Shown: piece by piece, positions 48,898 through 57,565 of the stretch
How the letters are laid out: every line of letters starts with the position of its first letter
How positions within the stretch are numbered: position 1 is the stretch's first letter
Source: RI-43 sp033764725
GTDB taxonomy: Bacteria > Pseudomonadota > Alphaproteobacteria > Caulobacterales > Aquidulcibacteraceae
DNA length: 64,000 nt
NCBI GenBank assembly: GCA_033764725.1
Contig: JANRIR010000021.1
Location: 124,001 to 188,000 of the forward strand
Direction: 5' to 3'
Translations under genes and position numbers: made by a program
Notes under the pieces: generated by a model
Database searches by the model: none
Told to the model about the DNA's origin: nothing
What the model saw: the letters and a program-made list of their open reading frames with translations, nothing else

Positions 48898-49350
48898 ATG
48901 GCCGCATCCGCAAAGACCGCCGCGCCCGCTCGACGCGGTAAGTTCCAGCCCGGCGATTACGATTTGGCGGTGAAGCGCTCCGCAGCCGGGCTGGGCCTGT
49001 TTGCGAACCAGGCTATCCCGAAAGGCGTCTGCGTGGTGGAATACACAGGCCGCATGCTGACGCCGCAGGAGGAATACACCAGCCGCAGCAAATATCTCTT
49101 CGCGCTCAGCCCGCGGCGGACGATCGACGGCTCGGCCCGTCACAACATCGCGCGCTACATCAATCATTCCTGCCGGCCGAATTGCGAGCCGATCATCCGC
49201 CGGGGCCGCGTCTTCATCATGAGCAAGCGCGCGATCAAGCCGGGCGAGGAGCTCGTCTATCATTACGGCAAGGATTACTACGAGAACCTGATCAAGAAGA
49301 TCGGCTGCCGCTGCCCCAAGTGCCGGCCGGCGCTGAATGCACGCGGCTAA
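48898..49350 (+). CDS. SET-domain protein lysine methyltransferase-like
   Basis: 150 residues from ATG 48898; a longer in-frame reading upstream lacks the family. After a short Lys/Ala/Pro-rich head the SET core appears: AGLGLFANQAIPKG, VVEYTGRMLTP, 'ARYINHSCRPNCEP' (85-98), IKPGEELVYHYG and the post-SET zinc cysteines GCRCPKC (136-142). All SAM- and lysine-binding landmarks are kept, so catalytic activity is plausible. Bacterial SET proteins are a minority; targets are mostly unknown (ribosomal or histone-like proteins). Ends 4 bases into the convergent TPR gene. Confidence 0.93.
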   Translation: MAASAKTAAPARRGKFQPGDYDLAVKRSAAGLGLFANQAIPKGVCVVEYTGRMLTPQEEYTSRSKYLFALSPRRTIDGSARHNIARYINHSCRPNCEPIIRRGRVFIMSKRAIKPGEELVYHYGKDYYENLIKKIGCRCPKCRPALNARG

Positions 49351-50891
49351 GGCGTTACGCCATAGCGCGCATAGTCCTGCGCGACCTGCGGCCGAAGCGC
49401 GGTTGCGCGCGCGAGATCGGCGTCGCCGTCATGGGCCCGCCCTAGCCGCACTGCCGCCAAGCCTCTACCGTAAAGGGCGTGGGCGTCATCTGGTTTCATC
49501 CGAACCGCCGCGTCGTAATCGGCCCAAGCCTCAGCGTACCTCCCAAGACGCAAAAATACCAAGCCGCGGCTGTCGCGATATTGAGACGTATCCTCAGACG
49601 CGATGGCGCGGTCGCAGGTCGCCAGCGCTACGTCAAGTTCAGCGTTGGCGACTGCCCGTGCCCAGCATCGTGAATTGAGCCCTGACGGATCGTCCGGCGT
49701 CATCCCTGCAAAGGCGTCGGCGTCGGCGATGGAACCCGCCGCGTCGCCCAAGCGCCCACGAATGACCGATCTGAACCGATATCCAGGCGGAGAAGCGGGG
49801 TCCAAGCGCAAGTGCTCTGTAAAGTCCGCGAGGGCAAGGGCGTCTTCGTTCGTGTTGGCGTAAACGCCGCCGCGTGAGAGGTACGCATGCGGATCGTCGG
49901 GATCGAGCCGGATCGATTCGTTCAAATCGGCCAAAGCGCCGGGAATATCGCCAAGCGAGTACCGCGTCGCCCCGCGATTGGTGAGCGCGAATGTGTTGCT
50001 TGGATCGAGCGCAAGCGCGCGATCCAAGTCTGCGAGCGCTCGGGTGAACTCGCCGCGCTCACGCAGCACCCACGCGCGCGAAGTCAAAAAGTTTGGAATG
50101 TCCGGCGCAAGCTGAACCGCCATGTCATAGTCCGCCAGCGCCAGCTCAAGCGTATCGCTATCGCCATGGAGAACGCCGCGTTCATAGTATGCCGCAGCGT
50201 AAGATGGACTAAGCGCAATCGCGCGATCAAGCGCTGCGATCGCCTCGTCGGTGGCTTCCTGCGCGCTAAGCGCAAGGCCCAAACCGTAGTGTGCTTCCGC
50301 AGCGTTCGACCCTAGCGCGAGCAAAGCGCGGAAATCCGCTTCGGCGTGTTGGGGCTGATCGATCTCCAACCAGGCAAACCCGCGTCCCGCGAGCGCGCGC
50401 GCATACCGAGGATCGTTGCGCAGCGCGGCGTTGAAGTACGGCATCGCCTCCGCGGCGGTCGGTGACGCCGCTCCACGTGCCGAGAGCATTTCCGTGTTGC
50501 TTGGCATGAGCGCGAGCGCAGCGTCCAGCGTGCGTGAAGCCTTTTCAGCATCTCCCGATGCCAAAAACACAAACCCGAGTTGGCCCAACACGATACCGCT
50601 TTCGGGCTCCAGCGCCGCCGCTCGGGCGCAATCTACCTGTGCGGCGGCGAAGTCCCGCTCCTGCATGCGTAGATTGCATCGGCCGATCAGCGCTCGGACA
50701 TCGTCGGGATTTTGCGCAAGGGCCGCATCAAATTCTCTCGCAGCACCAGCGCGATCACCGCGTTCCGAAGCTTGGATGGCGCTCGCCGCCAAATCACCGG
50801 GCTTTTGCGATTGAGGAAACGCACAAGGCGCCGCGAACAGTCCAATCCCGCACGCAAGCGCTGCGGAAACGATAGAGACTACACGCGTCAT
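49347..50891 (-). CDS. secreted TPR-repeat protein
   Basis: 514 residues from ATG 50891 with a Sec leader (residues 1-25). About ten tetratricopeptide repeats are seen as A-x2-G-x3-L-x6-DPxN-x-A periodicity (for example LADLDRALALDPSNTFALTNRG and ALADLNESIRLDPDDPHAYLSRG). TPR arrays mediate protein-protein contacts, here in the periplasm. No enzymatic domain. Base composition at several codons is slightly lower in GC than neighbours. The operator copy H is 94 bases upstream, more likely serving the divergent DUF1838 gene. Confidence 0.93.
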   Translation of the reverse strand: MTRVVSIVSAALACGIGLFAAPCAFPQSQKPGDLAASAIQASERGDRAGAAREFDAALAQNPDDVRALIGRCNLRMQERDFAAAQVDCARAAALEPESGIVLGQLGFVFLASGDAEKASRTLDAALALMPSNTEMLSARGAASPTAAEAMPYFNAALRNDPRYARALAGRGFAWLEIDQPQHAEADFRALLALGSNAAEAHYGLGLALSAQEATDEAIAALDRAIALSPSYAAAYYERGVLHGDSDTLELALADYDMAVQLAPDIPNFLTSRAWVLRERGEFTRALADLDRALALDPSNTFALTNRGATRYSLGDIPGALADLNESIRLDPDDPHAYLSRGGVYANTNEDALALADFTEHLRLDPASPPGYRFRSVIRGRLGDAAGSIADADAFAGMTPDDPSGLNSRCWARAVANAELDVALATCDRAIASEDTSQYRDSRGLVFLRLGRYAEAWADYDAAVRMKPDDAHALYGRGLAAVRLGRAHDGDADLARATALRPQVAQDYARYGVTP

Positions 50892-50984
50892 AATGCGCCC
50901 CGAACGCCGTCGCCTGGTCACGATCACCCGGGCGACTTTAGTTCAACTTCGGGTTACACGCCATCTGTGAGGCCACAATCCCAA

Positions 50985-51004
50985 AGAGTATATCATCTTG
51001 ACCT
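50985..51004. promoter_or_regulatory. GRTATAYC operator copy H
   Basis: Read on the plus strand as AGAGTATATCATCTTGACCT, core AGTATATC at 50987-50994. One core mismatch. It stands 52 bases before the ATG of the second DUF1838 gene (51056) and 94 bases from the TPR gene start. Confidence 0.6.
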
Positions 51005-51055
51005 CAGCGCGCTGCGGGCCGAAGGCTTTGGCGAACGCGAACGGGGAGATGAACC

Positions 51056-51967
51056 ATGCGAAGATTGGCGGCGGCGCTGTTGGGCGCGGCTTTGGCGTTG
51101 GGCGCGGCGCTGCCCGCGGAGGCGCAGTCGCGCCGCGGGCAGGCGGTCGATCTGGCCACCTCGGAAGGCGCGCTGAAGGCGATGCGCCGACTGTGGTGCA
51201 CAGAGACGGACGGCGAGCCGGTCTATTGGTTTTGGCAGGGCGAGGCCTATTCGCGCCGGCAGGGCGAGCGCGACCGGCATCTGTTCGACGTCCAGGGCCT
51301 CAATGTGCGCACATGCGCGGCCGCGACCGATCCGCAGCGCGGCGAAGGCTTTCGCTCGGTCAGCCGCGAGCTTCTGATCTATCTCGATCCGCAGACCGGA
51401 CAGCCGCTCGCGACCTGGACCAATCCCTGGTCGAACGAGACGGTCGAAGTGCTGCACGTCGCCAACGATCCGGTGAACGGCGAGTTTTACTTGCGCAATC
51501 GCGACGGCTCGCCGCTGCAATGGTCCGGCCAGCAGGTGGCGGGGCGCTGGTTCATGACCACGACGGTGCCGCTGTTCTATCCCAACCCGCTCGCCGGCGA
51601 TTATCAGGCCGAAATCGGCGGGACCTATCACGCCACCGAGATGTTCAATTTCATGGGCGACGTGGCCAACCTCACTGGCCCGCGCACCAGCTCAGCGGAC
51701 GTCTATGTCGGATGGGTGCGAATGTCGTCGTGGCTGCCCTGGATGAAGATGGGCGGCCGCGATGGCGTGATCTATTTCCACACCGCTGGAAGAAAATTGA
51801 TGCGCTGGGAGGACGTCTCGCCGCTGATGCGCGAGGAAGTCGCGCGCTATTACCCGACCTACCGCAACCCGCCGCCGACGGACGATCGCCGTCCGAACGT
51901 GACGAGCTGGTCGTATTTCCGCGCTGTGCGCGAGGGCCGCGAACAGGTTCCTGACCGCACGCCCTGA
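51056..51967 (+). CDS. DUF1838-type protein 2 (Sec-exported)
   Basis: 303 residues from ATG 51056 with a normal Sec leader (AEA-Q). The DUF1838 pattern VYWFWQGEAYSRRQGE, LFDVQGLNVRTC, 'RELLIYLDPQTGQPLATW', FNFMGD and 'VGWVRMSSWLPWMKMGGR' is better preserved than in the Tat-type copy at 7652. No function is established. Being next to an operator copy, exported, and duplicated within one regulon makes it a likely component of substrate handling in the periplasm. A strong terminator follows. Confidence 0.85.
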   Translation: MRRLAAALLGAALALGAALPAEAQSRRGQAVDLATSEGALKAMRRLWCTETDGEPVYWFWQGEAYSRRQGERDRHLFDVQGLNVRTCAAATDPQRGEGFRSVSRELLIYLDPQTGQPLATWTNPWSNETVEVLHVANDPVNGEFYLRNRDGSPLQWSGQQVAGRWFMTTTVPLFYPNPLAGDYQAEIGGTYHATEMFNFMGDVANLTGPRTSSADVYVGWVRMSSWLPWMKMGGRDGVIYFHTAGRKLMRWEDVSPLMREEVARYYPTYRNPPPTDDRRPNVTSWSYFRAVREGREQVPDRTP

Positions 51968-51984
51968 AGCGCAGCGCGCTCATG

Positions 51985-52017
51985 AAAACGCCCCGGAGCG
52001 ATCCGGGGCGTTTTTTT
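51985..52017 (+). terminator. Rho-independent terminator
   Basis: AAAACGCCCCGG (51985-51996), loop AGCGAT, CCGGGGCG (52003-52010) and seven T residues (52011-52017). The A-run on the left makes it usable from both sides, between the convergent DUF1838 and membrane-protein genes. Confidence 0.92.
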
Positions 52018-52036
52018 CGCACGCTGCGGCGTTCGC

Positions 52037-52729
52037 TCAGAACGGCTTCACCGCGCCAAAGAAGCCAGTGGTGGCGATGCCGATCCAATAGAAATAGGCC
52101 ACGAAGCGCCCAAGCCCGATCGACCTCTTCAGCGTCGCCTCGACCGTTGCGTTCGGCCCTTGCGCCAGAACGGCGAACATTTTCTGCCATTCGTGCATGA
52201 TCAGCCGCAGCACCACTCCGATGCACAGCATCAGGCCGAAGGTCAGCATCTTGGCGGAATACCATTTCTGCCCCTCGCCCGCCGCGAGCGGCCCATAGCC
52301 GAGCAACGAGGAAATCGACACGATCAGCAGCGTTGGGATCAGCAGATAGCGCGTCCAATCCTCGATGCCGGAGAGCGTATGCCAGATCGGCTTGCCGCGC
52401 GTGACATAGGCGCCGAGCGTCAGCGCCAGCCAGGCGGCGTAGAGCGCCCACATGCCGACGAGCCAGGCGCCGCCGAGCGGCTGAATGCCCCAAAGATAGC
52501 CCATGTGCAGGCCCAGCGGCAGCAGCGAGATGATCCCGATGCGGGCCAGGATGTCGATGCGATAGGCCGTCTCCATGTGGCGGCCGCGCTCCTCGAGGCT
52601 CAACGCCGGGTTGACCACCTTGTAGGAGGTCTGGAACACGCCCCACTCTCCGCCCAGCCAATAGACCATCGCGAGAATGTGCAGCCAGCGCAGGATCGCC
52701 AGCTCGTTGGTGGCCAGAAACTCGGCCAT
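52037..52729 (-). CDS. polytopic membrane protein, paralogue of 16242-16874
   Basis: 230 residues, ATG 52729. It begins 'LRWLHILAMVYWLGGEWG' like the protein at 16242 and has six or so hydrophobic helices with conserved His/Trp positions (RWLH, HMGYLWG, MHEWQKMF). Haem- or metal-binding by the helix histidines is possible; family not recognised. Upstream operator I (52761-52780) lies 32 bases from the start and is shared with the divergent MFS gene. The paralogue pair, both on operator copies, suggests one partner enzyme system. Confidence 0.8.
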   Translation of the reverse strand: MAEFLATNELAILRWLHILAMVYWLGGEWGVFQTSYKVVNPALSLEERGRHMETAYRIDILARIGIISLLPLGLHMGYLWGIQPLGGAWLVGMWALYAAWLALTLGAYVTRGKPIWHTLSGIEDWTRYLLIPTLLIVSISSLLGYGPLAAGEGQKWYSAKMLTFGLMLCIGVVLRLIMHEWQKMFAVLAQGPNATVEATLKRSIGLGRFVAYFYWIGIATTGFFGAVKPF

Positions 52730-52760
52730 GTCGCCCTCTCCAAAACCGCGTTCGGGGCAA

Positions 52761-52780
52761 AGTTGGTATATCTTTTCCCC
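52761..52780. promoter_or_regulatory. GRTATAYC operator copy I
   Basis: AGTTGGTATATCTTTTCCCC, core GGTATATC at 52765-52772. Between the membrane protein (start 52729) and the MFS transporter gene (start 52862). It is the last copy on the right; none was seen from 52.8 to 64 kb. Confidence 0.7.
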
Positions 52781-52861
52781 TTGTGGTCAATCAGGACTAG
52801 GCGCGGCATTTGATTTTCGCCACCGTGCGTTTCGGCCGCACGGGCGGCCCGGAGGGCGGGG

Positions 52862-54109
52862 ATGAGCGAAGCGACGGCGGACGCGCAAGGCGCGCAGGGC
52901 GGCGAGTTCAAGCGCGGCGGCGGCGTCGTCCTTGCGGCGGCCTTCGGCATCGGCCTCGGCCTGTCGCCGCTGCCCTTCTACACGCTGGCCGTCTTCGCCC
53001 GTCCGCTGGCGCAGGAGTTCGGCTGGGATTTCGGCCAGATCATGTTCTCGCTGACGATCATGACGCTGGCCGTGTTTCTGATGGGGCCGGTGGTCGGGAT
53101 CGCTGCCGACCGCTTCGGCGCGCGCCGCGTGGCGATCGGCTCCGTCGTGTTGTTCTCACTCACCTTCGCAGGCTTTGCGCTGACCAACGGCTCGCTGCCG
53201 CTGTTCTACGCAAACTGGGCGATCATGGCCGCGCTCGGCGCAGGGACCCTGCCGATCACCTGGACGCGCGGCGTCAACAGCTTCTTCGTCGCCAATCGGG
53301 GGCTTGCGCTGGGCCTGTCGCTGATGGCGACGGGATTGTGCGGCTTCGTCGCGCCGCGGCTCGCGGAATTCCTGATCCAGACGCAGGGCTGGCGCGTCGC
53401 CTATCTGGCGATCGCGGCGCTGCCGCTGCTGATCGCGCTGCCCATCGCATTGCTGTTCTTCCGCGAGGCGGGGCGCGACGGCGTCGCCGCGATCGCCGCG
53501 CCGCAATACGGCAAGACGCTGCGCGAGGCGGTGGTCGATTGGCGGTTCTGGGTGCTGGGCGTGGCGTTCGTGCCGATCTCCCTGGCGCTCGGCGGGCCGG
53601 TGCCGAACATGGTGGCGATCATGGAATCCAAGCAGTTCGACCGCGAAACCGCGGTGGGGCTGCTCAGCTTCGTCGGGCTGTCGGTCATCGTGGGGCGCGT
53701 CGCCGGCGGCTGGCTGATCGATCGGCTGTGGGCGCCGGGCGTCGCGTTCGTGATGCTGTCGCTGCCGGCGATCTCGCTGCTGCTGTTGTCGCAGATGGAT
53801 ACGCTGCCCTATTGGCTGGCGTTGTCGAGCGTCATTCTGATCGGCGTCGCGCTCGGCGTCGAATACGATTTCATGGCCTATATGGTGGTGCGCTATTTCG
53901 GCATGCGCGCCTATGCCGGGATTTACGGCTCGCTCTACGGCTTCTTCGCGATGGGCGCGGGCTTCGGGCCGGCCGTCTTCGGCGCGGTGTTCGCGCACCA
54001 GGGCACCTATGATCCCGTGCTGCTGATCGCTGCGGTGCTGACCTTGATCGGCTCGGCCCTGCTTTTGACGCTTGGAAAATATCCGACCTTCAAAAGGGAT
54101 GCGGCGTGA
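52862..54109 (+). CDS. MFS transporter (monocarboxylate/OFA-like)
   Basis: 415 residues with twelve likely membrane helices. The A-motif-like loop 'GIAADRFGARRVAIGS' and the second-half IVGRVAGGWLIDRLWAP confirm MFS. The first helix region (LGLSPLPFYTLAVFARPLAQEFGW) resembles the oxalate/formate or monocarboxylate antiporter branch. As the only inner-membrane transporter in the regulon, it is the natural importer of the compound or of a carboxylate intermediate that TonB receptors bring into the periplasm; efflux is the alternative. Controlled by operator I. Confidence 0.93.
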   Translation: MSEATADAQGAQGGEFKRGGGVVLAAAFGIGLGLSPLPFYTLAVFARPLAQEFGWDFGQIMFSLTIMTLAVFLMGPVVGIAADRFGARRVAIGSVVLFSLTFAGFALTNGSLPLFYANWAIMAALGAGTLPITWTRGVNSFFVANRGLALGLSLMATGLCGFVAPRLAEFLIQTQGWRVAYLAIAALPLLIALPIALLFFREAGRDGVAAIAAPQYGKTLREAVVDWRFWVLGVAFVPISLALGGPVPNMVAIMESKQFDRETAVGLLSFVGLSVIVGRVAGGWLIDRLWAPGVAFVMLSLPAISLLLLSQMDTLPYWLALSSVILIGVALGVEYDFMAYMVVRYFGMRAYAGIYGSLYGFFAMGAGFGPAVFGAVFAHQGTYDPVLLIAAVLTLIGSALLLTLGKYPTFKRDAA

Positions 54110-54175
54110 GGCGCCGCCGTTTCGCCGTTTTGCCGCGCGATCGTGCAATGTTTGCTATTATCTGAAAGGACCTCC

Positions 54176-54343
54176 ATGCGCCGCACGATCGCCGCCTTGT
54201 TCGCGCTGACGCTGCTGGGCGGATGCATGTCGATCCTCAAGGCCGCGTGGGACGATCAGGCCGAACGCGATTGCTACGAAAGCCGCGACCCTGGCGGCTG
54301 CCTCAGCCGCGTCGACGAAATCCAGCGCGAACGGGATCGCTGA
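54176..54343 (+). CDS. small lipoprotein
   Basis: 55 residues from ATG 54176 with AAAGGA about 7 bases upstream. Lipobox LGGC, followed by a short charged helix and two further cysteines (DCYESRD, GGCLSR). Family not recognised; secreted, lipid-anchored. Confidence 0.65.
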   Translation: MRRTIAALFALTLLGGCMSILKAAWDDQAERDCYESRDPGGCLSRVDEIQRERDR

Positions 54344-54346
54344 ACC

Positions 54347-55006
54347 TCAATTCGCGCCATAATCGCCGAAGGTCAGGCCGGTCGCGGTCGAAAGCTCGGC
54401 GAGCAATTGCGCTTCGTTCAGCACCTTGATCGTACGCATGCCCATGTCGCGCGCCGGCTTCAGATTGATGCCGAGATCGTCGAGATACACGCAGGCGCGG
54501 GGATCGACGTCGAGCGCTTCGCACATCAGCGCATAGATGCGCGGATCAGGCTTGCGAATGCCGATCTTGGAGCTTTCGATCACATGATCGAACAGCGCCA
54601 TCACCGCAGCGACCGCGCGCGCCTTTTCCGCCGTGCGCGCCATGCCGGCGCCCTCGCCGGCGGGGACATTGTTGGTGATGCAGCCAACCTTCGCGACGGT
54701 CTTGCAGGCGCGCAGCGCCGCAACCACGCGCGGCCGCACATCGCCTGACAGCAGCGACAGCACGTCTGCGCCCTGCACGCGCCGCCCCAAGGCCGCGCTT
54801 TCTTCCGCGAACAGGCGATCGAAGGCGGCGGCGTCGATTTCGGCCCGCTCGAACAGCGCCCAGGCGTTGTCGTGCGGGTTCGTTGCGTTGACGCTGCGGA
54901 TGAAATCGCGCGGCAGGCCGCGCTCGGCCTCGAAGCGGTTGAAGGCTTCGAAGGGCGACGTGGTCAGCACGCCGCCAAAGTCCCAGATCACAGCTTGAAG
55001 GGTCAA
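54347..55006 (-). CDS. HAD-superfamily hydrolase
   Basis: 219 residues. The nucleophile segment VIWDFGGVL (Asp9) and a late motif YLDDLGINLKPAR (second metal-binding aspartates) identify a HAD-IA type phosphatase/dehalogenase, close to the epoxide-hydrolase N-domain/YihX group. KIGIRKPDPRIY supplies the conserved lysine. The substrate is probably a small phosphate ester. Separated from the next gene by 3 bases. Confidence 0.92.
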   Translation of the reverse strand: MTLQAVIWDFGGVLTTSPFEAFNRFEAERGLPRDFIRSVNATNPHDNAWALFERAEIDAAAFDRLFAEESAALGRRVQGADVLSLLSGDVRPRVVAALRACKTVAKVGCITNNVPAGEGAGMARTAEKARAVAAVMALFDHVIESSKIGIRKPDPRIYALMCEALDVDPRACVYLDDLGINLKPARDMGMRTIKVLNEAQLLAELSTATGLTFGDYGAN

Positions 55007-55009
55007 AGT

Positions 55010-55777
55010 TCAGCAGCCCGCATTGTCGTCCGTCCAGCCCAGAAGCGCGCCGTTGGGGGCGCGGACTTCCGGCGCGGCGTAACATTCTCCACCCGGATTC
55101 TCACCTGGCGCCCGATAGAAGACGGGATCGAATTGCGAGGCGATCTGCAGCGTTTCGTCGGCTGGCGCATTGATCACCGGGCCGGCGCCGGCGGGCGCGC
55201 GGCAATCGATCCTGTTTTGCAACAGGCCGAGACGCACCAGAACGCGTCCATCGGCTTCACGCCCGGCATAGGCCACCGGCGCGCGCTGCGGCTGCACGGC
55301 GAGACAAGCGTCGATCGCGGGAATGAGGTCGAGAAGCGCGTTGTCCCAACGGCGGTAGGCGCAACCGCGATAGGAGTCGCCGCCTTCGACCTGAACGCTG
55401 GCCGTCCAGGGAATGCCGCTTTCGGCCCCGATCGCGCAGACCGCGTTTTCGAGCGTCACCTGCACGGCGCCGGCGCCGATGCGGGCGCGTCCGTCCGCAG
55501 CGATGACTGGCGCAGCGTAATCCGCTTTCACGATGAGGCCTTGGGCGATGTCCTCGAGCGTCAGCCCGGCTTCGGGGTCGATGGTGAGGCGCCATTCCGG
55601 CGCAGCGCCGCGCGCGGTCAGCCGGCCAGCGATCGCGCCAGCCTCCATCGGCGGCGCAAGCGGCGCGGGCGGCGCCGTCGCCGGCGCCGGCTCGGTCTGT
55701 GCGCCGCGCTCGGGCGGCGGCTCAAGATTGCACGCCGCCAGGGCCGTCAAGGCCGCCGCCGCGATCCAGGCACGCAT
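55010..55777 (-). CDS. lipoprotein with COG3650-like domain
   Basis: 255 residues from ATG 55777; lipobox ALAAC with Cys16, then a Pro/Ala-rich spacer (21-45). The folded part (EWRLTIDPEAGLTL, 'TLENAVCAIGAESGIPWTA', GGDSYRGCAYR) resembles the COG3650-like envelope domains; the rest carries four cysteines. Function unknown. A much longer in-frame reading to 56779 is antisense to the EamA gene and rejected. Confidence 0.8.
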   Translation of the reverse strand: MRAWIAAAALTALAACNLEPPPERGAQTEPAPATAPPAPLAPPMEAGAIAGRLTARGAAPEWRLTIDPEAGLTLEDIAQGLIVKADYAAPVIAADGRARIGAGAVQVTLENAVCAIGAESGIPWTASVQVEGGDSYRGCAYRRWDNALLDLIPAIDACLAVQPQRAPVAYAGREADGRVLVRLGLLQNRIDCRAPAGAGPVINAPADETLQIASQFDPVFYRAPGENPGGECYAAPEVRAPNGALLGWTDDNAGC

Positions 55778-55885
55778 TCGGGCGCTCCGCTCCACCGCTC
55801 CGCGACACCATAGCGGCGCGGCCGCCGCCGGCAAAGCGCGCCGCGCCGTTTGCGCCGCGCCTGAGGCGCGCGCTACACACGCTCC

Positions 55886-56788
55886 GTGGCTCAACCGTCC
55901 GCGCATCTCCCCCGCGTCGACAATCTGCGCGGCGCACTCTGGATGCTTGCGTCGGCGGCGGCGTTCACCGTCATGACGACGCTGATCAAATATCTCGGCG
56001 ACGCCTATCCCGCCACCGTGCAGACCTTCTACCGGCAAGCCGCGGGCCTCATCGTGCTTGCGCCGATCATCCTGCGCGATCCGCGCGGCGCATTCCGCAC
56101 CACGCGCCCCGGCATTTTGCTGTTCAGATCGTCGGCCGGCACGGTGGGGATGATCCTGGCCTTCTACGCCTATCAGAAACTGCCGCTCGCCGACGCCAAT
56201 GCGCTGTCCTTCACGCGCACCTTGTGGATCGTGCCGCTCGCGGCGTTTGCGCTGGGCGAAACGGTGGGGCCGCGGCGGGCGATTGCGGCGTGCGTCGGAT
56301 TCATCGGCGTGCTGCTGATGCTGCAGCCGCAGAACGGCTTCAATGTCGGCTTGGCGGGGTTGGCCGCGCTCGCCTCGGCGTTCCTGTTCGCGCTGACCAT
56401 CACCGGTATGAAAATCCTCACGCGCGACCATTCGACGACGACGCTGTTGGTCTGGGCCGCCGCGCTCGGCTTTGTCTTTGCGTTGCCGCCGGCGCTGTTG
56501 GAATGGCGCTGGCCGACTTTGCCGGATCTCGGCCTGCTCGCCGCCATGGGCGTGCTCGGCGTGGTGACGCAGGCGTGCTACATCAAGGGCATGGCGCTGG
56601 GCGATGCGGCCGCGATGGCGCCGATCGATTATACCCGCCTGGTGATGTCGCTCGCGATCGGGTTGGTGCTGTTTCAGGAAACGCCGAACCCGATCACCAT
56701 GGCGGGCGCTGCCATCGTCATCGCTTCGACGCTCTACATCACCTGGCGCGAAGCGCGCCTCGTCAGGCCGCCTGTACAACCAGAATAA
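55886..56788 (+). CDS. EamA/DMT-family transporter
   Basis: 300 residues with ten predicted membrane helices in two five-helix EamA halves (GALWMLASAAAFTVMTTLIKYL; GLAALASAFLFALTITGMKIL). GTG start. DMT exporters move amino acids, nucleotides or drugs; the ligand cannot be read. Its 3' end overlaps the YhhN gene by 26 bases. Confidence 0.92.
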   Translation: MAQPSAHLPRVDNLRGALWMLASAAAFTVMTTLIKYLGDAYPATVQTFYRQAAGLIVLAPIILRDPRGAFRTTRPGILLFRSSAGTVGMILAFYAYQKLPLADANALSFTRTLWIVPLAAFALGETVGPRRAIAACVGFIGVLLMLQPQNGFNVGLAGLAALASAFLFALTITGMKILTRDHSTTTLLVWAAALGFVFALPPALLEWRWPTLPDLGLLAAMGVLGVVTQACYIKGMALGDAAAMAPIDYTRLVMSLAIGLVLFQETPNPITMAGAAIVIASTLYITWREARLVRPPVQPE

Positions 56789-57431
56789 TTCCGAGCGGGA
56801 TCAGAAGCTGCGCAGCGTAGTATGTCCACCAGACGATATGCGGCGTGACACGGCGGCGCCGATCGCCTTCGGCGAGGCGAAACATTTCCGCCGCAAGCAC
56901 CGCATCGGACACGAGAAAGGCAAGCGCGCCCACCATCGCGGGCCAACCGCGCCAGTCGAGCATCATCGCCATCGACGCCATCGCCGCGATGGCGATGAGG
57001 TAGAGCGCGACCGGCGCCGCCATCGCCTTCAGACCAGGCCAAAGCCACACGTACCAGGCGATGGCGAAGAGCCAGATCGCGCCGATGGCGCCGTAGCGCG
57101 GCCACAGCGGCCCGAGGTCGCCGGCGAACACCCATAGGAAGAACAGCCCGACCAAATAGGCCAGCTGCGCGAGGAGAAACAGGCCAATGCCAAGCGCCGT
57201 CGCCGCGCGCGCGATGAAGGCCAGCGCGAAGTCCCCCGCAGCGCTCAGGCCAAGCGCCAGCACCAGAACGGGGTGCGCGCCCGCCGCCGAGAGCCCGACG
57301 GCTAGAAACCCGACCGCCCCGGTCTTGATCAGCGCCCGCGCGAGGCTCGGCGGGCCGGTCAGCCAGAACAACCCGTAGGCGGCGGCGCAGATGAGGGAGG
57401 CGACAAGCCAGGACAGAACGGCGAGGGTCAT
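56763..57431 (-). CDS. YhhN family membrane protein (lysoplasmalogenase-like)
   Basis: 222 residues with about seven hydrophobic helices. 'LIKTGAVGFLAVGLSAAG', GLSAAGDFALAF and LVSDAVLAAEMF with buried Asp residues match YhhN/TMEM86, integral-membrane alkenyl ether hydrolases (lysoplasmalogenase). Activity not provable here. Confidence 0.9.
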   Translation of the reverse strand: MTLAVLSWLVASLICAAAYGLFWLTGPPSLARALIKTGAVGFLAVGLSAAGAHPVLVLALGLSAAGDFALAFIARAATALGIGLFLLAQLAYLVGLFFLWVFAGDLGPLWPRYGAIGAIWLFAIAWYVWLWPGLKAMAAPVALYLIAIAAMASMAMMLDWRGWPAMVGALAFLVSDAVLAAEMFRLAEGDRRRRVTPHIVWWTYYAAQLLIPLGIILVVQAA

Positions 57432-57565
57432 GCCTACGCCCTACAGCCTGCGCACGGGCCGGGCTACGCGCGCGCCGCGCCTGTCGTCGCGCCTATCGCT
57501 GCGACAGCATCGACAGATGCGCGCCGGCGCTTAGAGTGCGGCCAAATCCCAAGGGAGAGGCTCAC

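Noticed and set aside
47235..48941. 568-codon plus-strand frame over the aminopeptidase
   Set aside because: Antisense shadow of the M1 aminopeptidase; no start signal or family.
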